DNA of 64,000 bases from Duganella flavida (GTDB taxonomy: Bacteria > Pseudomonadota > Gammaproteobacteria > Burkholderiales > Burkholderiaceae_D), in assembly GCF_009857445.1 (NCBI RefSeq), contig NZ_WWCN01000009.1, positions 209,415 to 273,414 of the forward strand, written 5' to 3'. The notes under the pieces were generated by a model that saw only the letters and a list, made by a program, of their open reading frames with translations, did not search any database and was not told the DNA's origin. Below are positions 44,789 to 51,973 of the stretch, piece after piece. A program made the translations under genes and the position numbers. Position 1 is the first letter of the stretch. Every line of letters begins with the position of its first letter.

Positions 44789-46411
44789 TCAACGGGATCC
44801 AGAGTTATTGAGAGAGACATTCGCCAGGCCTGTCTGCGCATTGTGCGCAGGCTTGGCCTGGCATACCACGCACACAGTCCAAAGGTGGCGTGCCAGCAGC
44901 CAAAACATCGTCAGCAGCGCCAGCACGGTAATCGCGAGGAAGACATCGTTGTAGGCGAGGATATTGGCCTCACGCGTGGCCACGCCACTCAGCGAAGCAA
45001 GGCCGCGCGACTGAATACGCGCAGCCACCAACGGATCAAGCAAAGTAAGATGATCGACCAGGATGCTGGAGTGGTACTTCTCGCGCCACACCTGGAAGGT
45101 TCCGGTCAGCGCAGTGCCAAGCAAGCTGCCCAGCGTTTGCGTGATGCTGAACATGACCGAGAAACTTACCAGGTTATTCGGCGCCGCAATCACCGCGCCA
45201 AAGCCAGAGACGAAAGTCGGCCCCACAAACATCGCACCGCCAAAACCGAGCAGGAACTGCGAGACGTACAAATCGGAAGGCCCCGTGAGATTGGTCGCAT
45301 CGGAATCCATATACGCACCCGCCGCCATCACCGCCAGCGAAAAAATCATCTGCGGCTGGATGCGCGCCGGCGTCATAATCAGCGCACTGACTACCATGCC
45401 AGCCACTGCGCCGACCATCACGATCCACCACAGTTCCAGCATCTGGTCATTGTTCAAACCCAGCGTCTGCAAGAAGCCCACCGTGCCGCTAGCCTCCGAC
45501 TGCACCACGCGGATCAGCAGCACCGATATCGCCAGCCGCGCGATATTCGCGTTGGTCAACCAGCGCGTGTTCAGTAACGGGCGCGCGCGATTGTGCTCCA
45601 CCGCCAGCGCCGCTGTAATCAACACGATGGCGCCGACCAAACTGTAACCCAGCCAACGTGACTCCAGCCACCACACCGTGCGGCCCAGCGCCAGCACTGC
45701 CGACAGCAGCGCCACACCGGGCGCGAACAGGCCGAAGGTGACGAAGTCCATTTTCTCGAATGCCTTGATGCGGTCACCCGGCGGCAGTTTGAGGAACAGC
45801 ACGCAGGCCAGCGACAGCAGCGCCAATCCCAGTTCGAAGAAGTACAGGCCACGCCACTCGCCAAATTCCATCAGCTCCGACGAGAACAAACGCGCCATCG
45901 GCGTGGCCAGTTGCGAGAAACCGATCCCCAACACTACGCCCTTGAGGCGATGCTCAGCCGGGAAAGCCTGCAGCGTGTAGTAGAGGCCCAGCGTGGTCAG
46001 CGCCGCGCCGCTCATGCCGTGCGCTGCGCGTACCGCGATGGCTGATCCCAGTCCGTGCACGAACAAGTGGGCTACGGTGGCTGCCGCATACACCAGCAGG
46101 AATAATTCGGTGAACAAGCGCAAGCCATACTGCTGGCGGAATTTGACCAGCAACAGGTTCATGGAGACGTTGGCCATCACATAGGCGGCCGGCAGCCACT
46201 GGATCTCGGCCGAGTACACGCCCAGCGATCCTTGCAGGTATGGCAGGTTGACCGACACCAGCGCATTCCCCAAGCCGCCGGTAATCGCCACGATAAAACC
46301 GACTACTAAAAAGGCGACACGCTTTTCGAACGCATGATGGGGATTAGACGGCGATCCCGGCAAGGTCGGTCGCTCGTGCGGCTGCCAGACTTGAGGGGCG
46401 TAAACGTCCAT
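44789..46411 (-). CDS. MFS efflux permease, DHA2/EmrB-like (14 TMS)
   Basis: Inner-membrane drug:proton antiporter of 540 residues with about 14 hydrophobic helices. Recognisable parts are the first helix region (VAFLVVGFIVAITGGLGNAL), motif-like QWLPAAYVMANVSMNLLLV, and the RAAHGMSGAALTTLGL helix. It is the first gene of the permease-adaptor-channel operon. Its promoter carries a -10 box buried in a perfect dyad (see 46442-46480), so the operon is probably under repressor control. It is more divergent than canonical EmrB, and the substrate is unknown. Confidence 0.88.
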   Translation of the reverse strand: MDVYAPQVWQPHERPTLPGSPSNPHHAFEKRVAFLVVGFIVAITGGLGNALVSVNLPYLQGSLGVYSAEIQWLPAAYVMANVSMNLLLVKFRQQYGLRLFTELFLLVYAAATVAHLFVHGLGSAIAVRAAHGMSGAALTTLGLYYTLQAFPAEHRLKGVVLGIGFSQLATPMARLFSSELMEFGEWRGLYFFELGLALLSLACVLFLKLPPGDRIKAFEKMDFVTFGLFAPGVALLSAVLALGRTVWWLESRWLGYSLVGAIVLITAALAVEHNRARPLLNTRWLTNANIARLAISVLLIRVVQSEASGTVGFLQTLGLNNDQMLELWWIVMVGAVAGMVVSALIMTPARIQPQMIFSLAVMAAGAYMDSDATNLTGPSDLYVSQFLLGFGGAMFVGPTFVSGFGAVIAAPNNLVSFSVMFSITQTLGSLLGTALTGTFQVWREKYHSSILVDHLTLLDPLVAARIQSRGLASLSGVATREANILAYNDVFLAITVLALLTMFWLLARHLWTVCVVCQAKPAHNAQTGLANVSLNNSGSR

Positions 46412-46441
46412 GCGTCAGGTGAAGGGAAAAAAGCGGTATGA

Positions 46442-46480
46442 CGAGCATATCACTATGCTCGCCAGAGTTGAACACTTCAA
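46442..46480 (-). promoter_or_regulatory. Promoter with operator dyad for the MFS efflux operon
   Basis: On the minus strand TTGAAG (46475-46480) and CATAGT (46452-46457) are 17 bases apart, a good sigma-70 spacing. The -10 box lies inside the perfect dyad CGAGCATA-N4-TATGCTCG (46442-46461). A protein bound there would block RNA polymerase, the classic arrangement of a MarR/TetR-type repressor. No such regulator gene is adjacent. Confidence 0.6.
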
Positions 46481-46541
46481 TGGGATAGATATTTTTACAA
46501 CGGTGTAGCAGAGGTGTCGCGATTTTTTACTGATGGTTATA

Positions 46542-46895
46542 TCATTTGCTGCTGCGTGAGCCCAGCAGTTTGGACAGGCCATAGCCCGCAGCCGCAGCCA
46601 CCAGCACGGAAATCACTGGGCTGGCTCGAACGTGATTGCGGCTCGACTCAGTCAGATTTTTTGCGCTGGTAGCCAATTGCTTGCCGCGCGCTGCCAAACG
46701 GTCGGAGGTGCTTTCCACAGTATCGGCCACTTTGTCGACGCCATTGTGCGCCTTGGTGGCCAGGCGGTCGGTGGCCGGCGGCACCTGCTCAGCAACCTTG
46801 TCGATGGTGGCGTGGGCATCGCTACGCAGATCTTTGCCGATTTGGGTAACGCCGTCGCGGGCTTGATTGATTTTGCTGTCGATGCTGTTTTCCAT
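46542..46895 (-). CDS. DUF883/ElaB/YqjD-like membrane-anchored protein
   Basis: A 117-residue protein: a charged amphipathic helical region (about 1-85, with repeated Asp-Lys-Val motifs), then a single C-terminal membrane helix (VISVLVAAAAGYGLSKLLG) and a short basic end. This is the layout of ElaB/YqjD/DUF883 proteins, tail-anchored proteins linked in E. coli to stationary-phase ribosome association. The start follows GAGAGGATC. It stands alone. The family assignment rests on architecture more than on sequence. Confidence 0.75.
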   Translation of the reverse strand: MENSIDSKINQARDGVTQIGKDLRSDAHATIDKVAEQVPPATDRLATKAHNGVDKVADTVESTSDRLAARGKQLATSAKNLTESSRNHVRASPVISVLVAAAAGYGLSKLLGSRSSK

Positions 46896-47074
46896 GATGA
46901 GATCCTCTCGTTGTGTGTGCAGGGTAGGAGCGACTACGATAAGCTGATCGGACGCACCTGACGGTGCGGAAGCTAACCAAGCACAAAATGACCCGCTATG
47001 TGAACTGGCACACGGACGCGCAAGGTGCGGCGGCGCATGCTCGGCCTGATATCCAGTCTTTTCGGGAGGACGTC

Positions 47075-48454
47075 ATGTTCCCTATCTCTTCCTTGACCCA
47101 GACTGCGCCCGCGCAGCCGGTCAACAGTACCAATAGCGCCAACGTGAATACGGTCGGTTCGGCTACCGAGGCGCCAGCTTCGGTGACGGTTGATCTATCG
47201 CCGGTGGCTAGCTTCCTGCTGACGGTAACGCAATCGCAGGAGCAACTGGCGCAATTGCCGTCCAACGGCGACCGCGCGGGGCTGGTGAATACGGCGACGC
47301 AAAACGTAGTCGATGCCTTCAACCGGCTGCCATCGACGGACTTTGACCAAGGGCAGGCGCTGCAAGCGTCGCTGGTCAACAATCTGGTACAAGGCCTGCA
47401 GCAGCAGGGAACGGACGCACAACTGGCACGGGTAGGCGTGACGCTGCAGCCGCCATTGCTATCCGATTCTACTGGCGGTTTGTCGCTCGACCAGGAGGTG
47501 CTGCGCGCGGCGTTCAATCGCGATGAAACCGGCGCCACGTCCACCCTGCAGCAAACGCTGGCAACCTTCCGCCAGCAGGCGACTGCGCTTGCCGAGCAAT
47601 TGAGCGCGGCCGGCAGCGCGCAAGTGCAAGCGCTGGCATCGGCGCCTGTGTCGGCGCTATCACCGCAAGATGTGGCAGCCAATGCGCGACTCGACCTGGC
47701 GCGCGCCGAAATAGAAACGCTGGCCCGCACAGCGCTGCCCGACACCGGCGCCGACCGCCTTGCCGCCCAGCGCGCGGCACTCGAACGGCCGGCTGCCACC
47801 TCGCCGCAAACTGCATCCCCTCTCGTCAATCCAAAGCAAACCGGCACGCAAATGCAAACAGCGAATGCAACGCAGCCTGGGGCGCAAGCCGGCATTGCGC
47901 AAAACGCTGCCGCGCAGCTGGCTGCTGCCAATGCCTCAGCCAGCGCTGCGGCAGCGCAAGCGCAAGCAGCGCAACATGCCGCCGATGCGCTGGTGACCCA
48001 AAATGCCGCAGCCGCCGCAGCTCTCGCGCAGGCGCGCGCGGTGCAGGCCGATGCGACGACAGCGGCAGCCATGACTGCCGCTAATGCAGTAGCCGCCCAG
48101 CAGGCCGCAGCGGCGCAAACCACCGCCGGCAACCTCGCTGCCGCCAATGCTGCTGCCGCCAGCGCAGCACAGCAAGCCAATGCTGCCGCCAGCGCCGCCC
48201 AGCAAGCTGCTGCTGCGCAAGCGACAGCGGAACGCGTCAACGCCGCGCAAACAGTGGCCGCACAGACTGCAGCACAAGCGCCGACCGATCCACTGCGCGC
48301 CAATCCGGCGTTGGCCGCTGCCATCGCGGCATATAACATCAACGATGTGGCGGGCGTCCATACCCGCGCCGGAGTAGCCGCCAATACTCTCATCCCACCG
48401 GTAGGCGCCGTGACTGCTACTGCCGCCACCCGCACCATCGGCAGCGCACCGTAA
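47075..48454 (+). CDS. Hypothetical Ala/Gln-rich protein
   Basis: Not recognised; 459 residues. The ATG at 47075 follows a strong GGGAGGA site; the in-frame extension to 46964 has none. Residues 1-230 look like a folded helical region (FLLTVTQSQEQLAQLPSNGD, TDFDQGQALQASLVNNLVQG). Residues about 270-410 are almost only Ala, Gln, Asn and Thr with a coiled-coil-like rhythm. The C-terminal 45 residues become ordered again (AAIAAYNINDVAGVHTRAGV). No signal peptide is seen. It is flanked by unrelated genes. The N-terminal region is faintly like flagellar or surface filament accessory proteins, but I make no functional claim. Confidence 0.75.
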   Translation: MFPISSLTQTAPAQPVNSTNSANVNTVGSATEAPASVTVDLSPVASFLLTVTQSQEQLAQLPSNGDRAGLVNTATQNVVDAFNRLPSTDFDQGQALQASLVNNLVQGLQQQGTDAQLARVGVTLQPPLLSDSTGGLSLDQEVLRAAFNRDETGATSTLQQTLATFRQQATALAEQLSAAGSAQVQALASAPVSALSPQDVAANARLDLARAEIETLARTALPDTGADRLAAQRAALERPAATSPQTASPLVNPKQTGTQMQTANATQPGAQAGIAQNAAAQLAAANASASAAAAQAQAAQHAADALVTQNAAAAAALAQARAVQADATTAAAMTAANAVAAQQAAAAQTTAGNLAAANAAAASAAQQANAAASAAQQAAAAQATAERVNAAQTVAAQTAAQAPTDPLRANPALAAAIAAYNINDVAGVHTRAGVAANTLIPPVGAVTATAATRTIGSAP

Positions 48455-48592
48455 CATCACCGCCCGCGTGCCGTATCGACCGCAATGCAGCGAATGCCGG
48501 GCAACGGGCGCAGCGCGGCAGTCTCTGACGCGAACATCCGGATGTGAAACTGGTTTTTCAGCGCGTCCGGCATTTTCTGCAATAATCGGGAA

Positions 48593-49384
48593 ATGCCAAC
48601 TTCCATGCCGCTATCGCGCGCCTCACTCACGGGCTTCCTGTTCGCCGCCTTGCTTTGTGGCGCGCCGGCGCCGCGCGCAGTGGCCGGCCCGGCCACCATC
48701 CCCCTGATCATCGGCGACACGCTGGATGAACAAGGCAAGCCCAAACCGCTGGCGCCGCTCAAGCGCAAACTACTGGACGCCATCGAACGCGAACTGGGTG
48801 TGGTGTTCGAACTGCGCATGTACCCGTGGGCGCGCGCCGAGCGCTACGCCATCGACGGTGCAGGCCTGATCCTCGGCTTGCCAAAAAACGCCGACCGCCT
48901 GCACGCCCTGCACTACTCCGACGTCGCCGCCTACAACAAGCTATGGATCGTCACCCGCAGCGATGCCACCTTCCGCTTTAACAGCATTGAGGACCTGCGC
49001 GGCAAATCCATCGGCATGGTGCGCGGCTATAACTACGGCGAAGAAGTGGAACGCGCACGCGCCGCCAAAATTTTCCGCACCGATGAAGATATCGCCTCGC
49101 GCAGCACCCGGCTCACACGGCTGATGCTCAAGCGGGTTGACGCCGTGCTGCTGTTTCAACCCAGCCAGCAAAGCCCGCGCGACATCGAGATCGAAATCAA
49201 TGCCTTCATGGAGCCGCGCCTGCGCACCATCGGCGCCGCCGCCGATGCCGGCTACAGCGTGCTGCCCAAGCCACTAACCACTGACGGTGGTGTATTTTTT
49301 GCCATCGCCCGCAACAAGGACGATGGCATCATCGACCGTATCAACGCTGCGCTGGCCCGCATCCGACAGCGCACGCCGAATTAA
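48593..49384 (+). CDS. Periplasmic substrate-binding protein, SBP_bac_3-like
   Basis: An exported solute-binding-like protein of 263 residues. A signal peptide (GFLFAALLCGAPAPRAVA) is followed by a two-lobed fold with IPLIIGDTLDEQGKP, FELRMYPWARAERYAI, the hinge-region SIEDLRGKSIGMVRGYNYG and GVFFAIARNKDD. No permease or ATPase gene is nearby. Proteins of this kind (PhoA-like amino-acid-binding family) that stand alone often serve sensory roles. GGGAA precedes the start. Ligand unknown. Confidence 0.85.
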   Translation: MPTSMPLSRASLTGFLFAALLCGAPAPRAVAGPATIPLIIGDTLDEQGKPKPLAPLKRKLLDAIERELGVVFELRMYPWARAERYAIDGAGLILGLPKNADRLHALHYSDVAAYNKLWIVTRSDATFRFNSIEDLRGKSIGMVRGYNYGEEVERARAAKIFRTDEDIASRSTRLTRLMLKRVDAVLLFQPSQQSPRDIEIEINAFMEPRLRTIGAAADAGYSVLPKPLTTDGGVFFAIARNKDDGIIDRINAALARIRQRTPN

Positions 49385-49482
49385 ATTTTGAGCACCCGCC
49401 CCCAACACGCACGATAATATTCTGCGATTTTGGCGATAATCACCGCATCATCAAAAAACCGTAGTTCGAATCAGGAGATCGC

Positions 49483-50604
49483 ATGAAATTGAAGCATACC
49501 GCCGCCGCATTGGCCCTGCTGGCCGCCTTCGGCGCCCAAGCGCAAGACACCGTCGTCAAAATCGGCCATAGCGGCCCGCTGTCCGGCTCCCAGTCCTTCT
49601 CGGGCAAGGACAACGAAAGCGGCGCGCGCCTGGCGGTGGAAGAACTGAACGCCAAGCCGATTACCGTGGCCGGCAAAAAGCTGAAATTCGAACTGCTGTC
49701 GGAAGACGACCAGGGCGACCCGAAAGCCGGTGTCGCCGCCGCCCAGAAGCTGATCGACAACGGCGTACGCTACGTGGTCGGCCCGTATAACTCGGGCGTG
49801 GCAATTCCTGCCTCGCGCGCCTATAACGACGCCGGCGCATTGATCGCCACCGTCGCCACCAATCCGAAACTGACGCAGCAAGGCTACAAAGGCTTGTACC
49901 GCGTGAACGCCAGCGACACCCAGCTGGGCTCCAAGATGGCGCTGTACGCGGCCAATGAGCTGAAACTTAAAAACGTCGCCGTCATCGACGACCGTACCGC
50001 CTTCGGCCAGGGCGTGGCAGAAGAGTTCAAGAAGCAGGCCAAGGCCGCCGGCATGACCGTGGCCGGCCACGAGTTCACCAACGATAAAGCGTTCGACTTC
50101 ACCTCCATCCTGACCAAGCTGAAAACCAAGAAGGTGGAAGCCATCTTCTTCGGCGGCTATGCACCACAAGCCGCACCGATGGCACGCCAGATGAAACAAC
50201 TGGGCATCAACGCCAAGCTGCTGGGCGGCGACACCATCTGCACCGCAGAAATGGGCAAGCTGGGTGGCGACGCCGTTGGCGACAACGTCCTGTGCTCGCA
50301 GGGCGGCGCCATCCTGGACAAGGCATCGGCCGGTCCTGCTTTCAAGGCCAAGTTCAAGGCCCGCTTCAAGCAGGAAGCCGACGTGTACGCGGCCGCCTAC
50401 TACGACGCTGTGATGATGTACGCACAAGCGATGCAGAAAGCGAATTCGATCGACGTGCAGAAAGTGCAAGCGATCATCAGCGCCGGTTCCTACCAAGGCG
50501 TGGCCGGTACTTATGCGTTTGACGCCAAAGGCGATATGAAGCAATCGCCAGTGACCATCTTCACCTTCAAAGCCGGCCAGCCTTCGCCGCTGAGCAGCTA
50601 TTAA
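49483..50604 (+). CDS. Branched-chain amino-acid-type ABC substrate-binding protein (LivJ/LivK-like)
   Basis: A periplasmic binding protein of 373 residues, type I fold, for the HAAT (Liv) ABC family. The signal peptide is LALLAAFGAQAQ, then VVKIGHSGPLSGSQSFSGKD, VVGPYNSGVAIPASRAYNDA and DDRTAFGQGVAEEFKKQAKA, all characteristic. AGGAGA precedes the ATG. No livHMGF genes lie beside it, so the transporter body must be encoded elsewhere. It converges with the dioxygenase gene, three bases apart. The ligand may be an amino acid, an amide or urea. Confidence 0.92.
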   Translation: MKLKHTAAALALLAAFGAQAQDTVVKIGHSGPLSGSQSFSGKDNESGARLAVEELNAKPITVAGKKLKFELLSEDDQGDPKAGVAAAQKLIDNGVRYVVGPYNSGVAIPASRAYNDAGALIATVATNPKLTQQGYKGLYRVNASDTQLGSKMALYAANELKLKNVAVIDDRTAFGQGVAEEFKKQAKAAGMTVAGHEFTNDKAFDFTSILTKLKTKKVEAIFFGGYAPQAAPMARQMKQLGINAKLLGGDTICTAEMGKLGGDAVGDNVLCSQGGAILDKASAGPAFKAKFKARFKQEADVYAAAYYDAVMMYAQAMQKANSIDVQKVQAIISAGSYQGVAGTYAFDAKGDMKQSPVTIFTFKAGQPSPLSSY

Positions 50605-50607
50605 TTA

Positions 50608-51588
50608 TCAATAGGCTTTGAAGTTGGCGTTCACGCGCTGCTTCAAATAAGCCTCTGCACTGATGGCCGGGTACTTCTTGCCCGGCCCTTCAATCATCAC
50701 ATCGCGATTAGCCTGGCAGAAGAACGCCAGGCTGTAACGCGGCCCTTGGTACTCATGCGGCAGCGGGTTCTTCACGCGATGGAAATTGGACGGCAACTGG
50801 TCGTCGCTCCAGCGCATCAGCATATCGCCGATATTGCAGGTGATGACATCATCGGCCGGCTCGATGCTGGTCCACTCCTGCGCATCCATCTCCTTGCCGG
50901 GGCAGACTTGCAAGCCGCTCTGGTTCTTCTGCTGGAATAGTAAAGTCAGACAATCGAAATCGGTGTGCGCACCGGCGCGCCACAGATCCAGCTTGTCTTT
51001 CATCGACGGATCGATGGCGTAGTAATGCAGCAGCCGCAAGGTGCTTTGATAGCTGGCCTGCTGAGGATCGTGCGCCTGCGTGAAAAAGTCGCTGTCGAAT
51101 CCCAGCTTGTCGGCAAAGCAGGACAGCAGACGCATGCCGACCTGCCAGCACTGCGCTTCAAATTCCAGCATGGTTTGTTTAAAGCCCGGCAGCTCCTCTT
51201 CGCTCGGCCACAGCACGTCCATGTGCGGACGCGTGATCTGGTAGGACTCCTTTTGATCCGCCGTGCCGGTCGACGGCCGCACTTGCGCCTTGCTCTCCCA
51301 GCCGGCGTTGTCGGCTTTGCGCAGCGGGTACTGCGCCTTCACCGCATCCGGCAGCGCGAAGAAAGCTTCGGCAGCGGCAAAAGCGGCACGTACTTTGGAC
51401 AGATCGATGCCGTGATTGCGCACCTGAAAAAAGCCCACGTCCACCGACGCGGCCCACAGCTCGTCGGCGATTTGCGCCTTGCGGTGGTTGAAGTCAGAGA
51501 GATCGATGCGGCGAATTTCGCGCTTGCCGGTCTCGGTGCCGAGCGTACCCATACGGGTTTCTTTGTTCAACTCATTGAGTGCGTACAT
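50608..51588 (-). CDS. Isopenicillin-N-synthase-like Fe(II)/2OG dioxygenase under riboswitch control
   Basis: A non-haem iron oxygenase of 326 residues in the IPNS/DIOX family. The DIOX_N region is RRIDLSDFNHRKAQIADELW. The iron triad is HTD in AGAHTDFDCLTLL plus His of SNFHRVKNP, and RYSLAFF supplies the Arg-x-Ser for 2-oxoglutarate. The ATG at 51588 follows AGAGGAA. That site and the AU of the start codon lie inside the closing stem of an NMT1-like RNA. With a purine-sensing leader and a divergent 8-oxoguanine deaminase operon, it may oxidise a purine, for example xanthine to urate; this is inference. Confidence 0.9.
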   Translation of the reverse strand: MYALNELNKETRMGTLGTETGKREIRRIDLSDFNHRKAQIADELWAASVDVGFFQVRNHGIDLSKVRAAFAAAEAFFALPDAVKAQYPLRKADNAGWESKAQVRPSTGTADQKESYQITRPHMDVLWPSEEELPGFKQTMLEFEAQCWQVGMRLLSCFADKLGFDSDFFTQAHDPQQASYQSTLRLLHYYAIDPSMKDKLDLWRAGAHTDFDCLTLLFQQKNQSGLQVCPGKEMDAQEWTSIEPADDVITCNIGDMLMRWSDDQLPSNFHRVKNPLPHEYQGPRYSLAFFCQANRDVMIEGPGKKYPAISAEAYLKQRVNANFKAY

Positions 51589-51664
51589 AAGCGTTCCTCT
51601 TGAATGGATGTTGGATTCAAGAGCAATTCCCTGCCGGCGGGCGCCGGCTGAACGCTTATACTCT
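51587..51664 (-). promoter_or_regulatory. NMT1-motif (xanthine-I)-like riboswitch, copy A, before the dioxygenase
   Basis: A three-stem junction on the minus strand. P1 is a perfect 10-bp AUAAGCGUUC/GAACGCUUAU (51650-51659 with 51587-51596). P2 is GCCGGC with a GCCC loop (51643-51648 with 51633-51638). The joining strand is AGGGAAUUG. P3 is CUCUUGAA/UUCAAGAG (51616-51623 with 51597-51604). P1 and P3 sequester the AGAGGAA ribosome site and the first two bases of AUG, so folding should block translation. The layout and the NMT1-type transporter in the locus fit the xanthine/urate-sensing class. The class name is from memory, not a search. Confidence 0.75.
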
Positions 51665-51677
51665 CGCAGCTTGAAGA

Positions 51678-51693
51678 TGCAAATAACAGGCCA
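51678..51693 (-). promoter_or_regulatory. rpoN-dependent: Sigma-54 promoter of the dioxygenase gene
   Basis: On the minus strand TGGCCTGTTATTTGCA matches the sigma-54 pattern TGGCACR-N4-TTGCW with exact GG-N10-GC spacing. The final C of the -12 GC is 20 bases before the first base of riboswitch A, the same distance as on the other side. The -24 half is less perfect (TGGCCT for TGGCAC). Confidence 0.7.
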
Positions 51694-51700
51694 GCAAAAA

Positions 51701-51760
51701 AGCGCACATTCGCGGCGCGTGCGCACCATTTTCGTCGCAGTGCGCATCAAGGTGGTGCGC
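51701..51760. promoter_or_regulatory. Shared upstream activator region with TGCGCA repeats
   Basis: Between the two sigma-54 promoters lie palindromic TGCGCA elements at 51720-51725 and 51741-51746, exactly 21 bp (two helical turns) apart. GCGCAC lies at 51702-51707, and the dyad GCGCATCA-AGG-TGGTGCGC at 51742-51760. The last resembles an NtrC-type site (GCAC...GTGC). Sigma-54 promoters need an enhancer-binding ATPase, and this is the natural place for one serving both directions. Confidence 0.5.
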
Positions 51761-51800
51761 GACGCGTGCCACGTATGTGCAAAAAACTGGGCAAAAACCG

Positions 51801-51816
51801 TGGCACAGGATTTGCA
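51801..51816 (+). promoter_or_regulatory. rpoN-dependent: Sigma-54 promoter of the NMT1-ABC/deaminase operon
   Basis: TGGCACAGGATTTGCA fits the sigma-54 consensus TGGCACR-N4-TTGCW with GG at 51802-51803 and GC at 51814-51815, ten bases between. Expected transcription start is near 51827, a few bases before riboswitch B. This is a near-perfect match and the best regulatory site in the window. Confidence 0.8.
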
Positions 51817-51829
51817 TCACACAAGGCTA

Positions 51830-51916
51830 AGAGTATAAGCGTTCACCTGCGGTCCGCCGTAGCCGGGAAATTGCTCTTGAAGCTGCGCCAGTGCGCATCT
51901 TCAGGAGACGCTTTAT
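51830..51916 (+). promoter_or_regulatory. NMT1-motif (xanthine-I)-like riboswitch, copy B, before the ABC operon
   Basis: The same three-stem plan as copy A on the opposite strand. P1 is AUAAGCGU (51835-51842) with ACGCUUUAU (51908-51916, one bulge). P2 is CUGCGG-UCCG-CCGUAG (51847-51862, one G-U pair). The joining strand is CCGGGAAAUUG. P3 is CUCUUGAAG/CUUCAGGAG (51874-51882 with 51899-51907), extended by UGCGC/GCGCA. The first 16 bases are identical to copy A. P2 and P3 differ by pair-preserving changes. An AGGAG (51903-51907) is locked in P3. Confidence 0.75.
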
Positions 51917-51921
51917 TCTTC

Positions 51922-51963
51922 ATGAAGGTGCGATTGCGGGCGCGTTATCAACGCTCTCTATAA
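51922..51963 (+). CDS. Possible 13-codon leader peptide
   Basis: An ATG 14 bases after the AGGAG in riboswitch B opens a short basic ORF (MKVRLRARYQRSL) ending in TAA at 51961-51963. The start of the binding-protein gene is ten bases later. The AGGAG is too far from the binding-protein ATG to serve it directly, so coupling through this leader would let the riboswitch control the operon. The spacing from AGGAG to ATG is longer than ideal, so this is tentative. Confidence 0.35.
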   Translation: MKVRLRARYQRSL

Positions 51964-51973
51964 GAAGACCATC

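Noticed and set aside
46996..48438. A 480-codon open frame opposite the Ala/Gln-rich protein, very rich in Cys and Ala
   Set aside because: Its composition is the mechanical reverse complement of GCN/CAR codons. It has no ribosome site and no domain.
51918..51932. CTTCATGAAG palindrome as an expression-platform terminator of riboswitch B
   Set aside because: The stem is only five base pairs and no U-tract follows.
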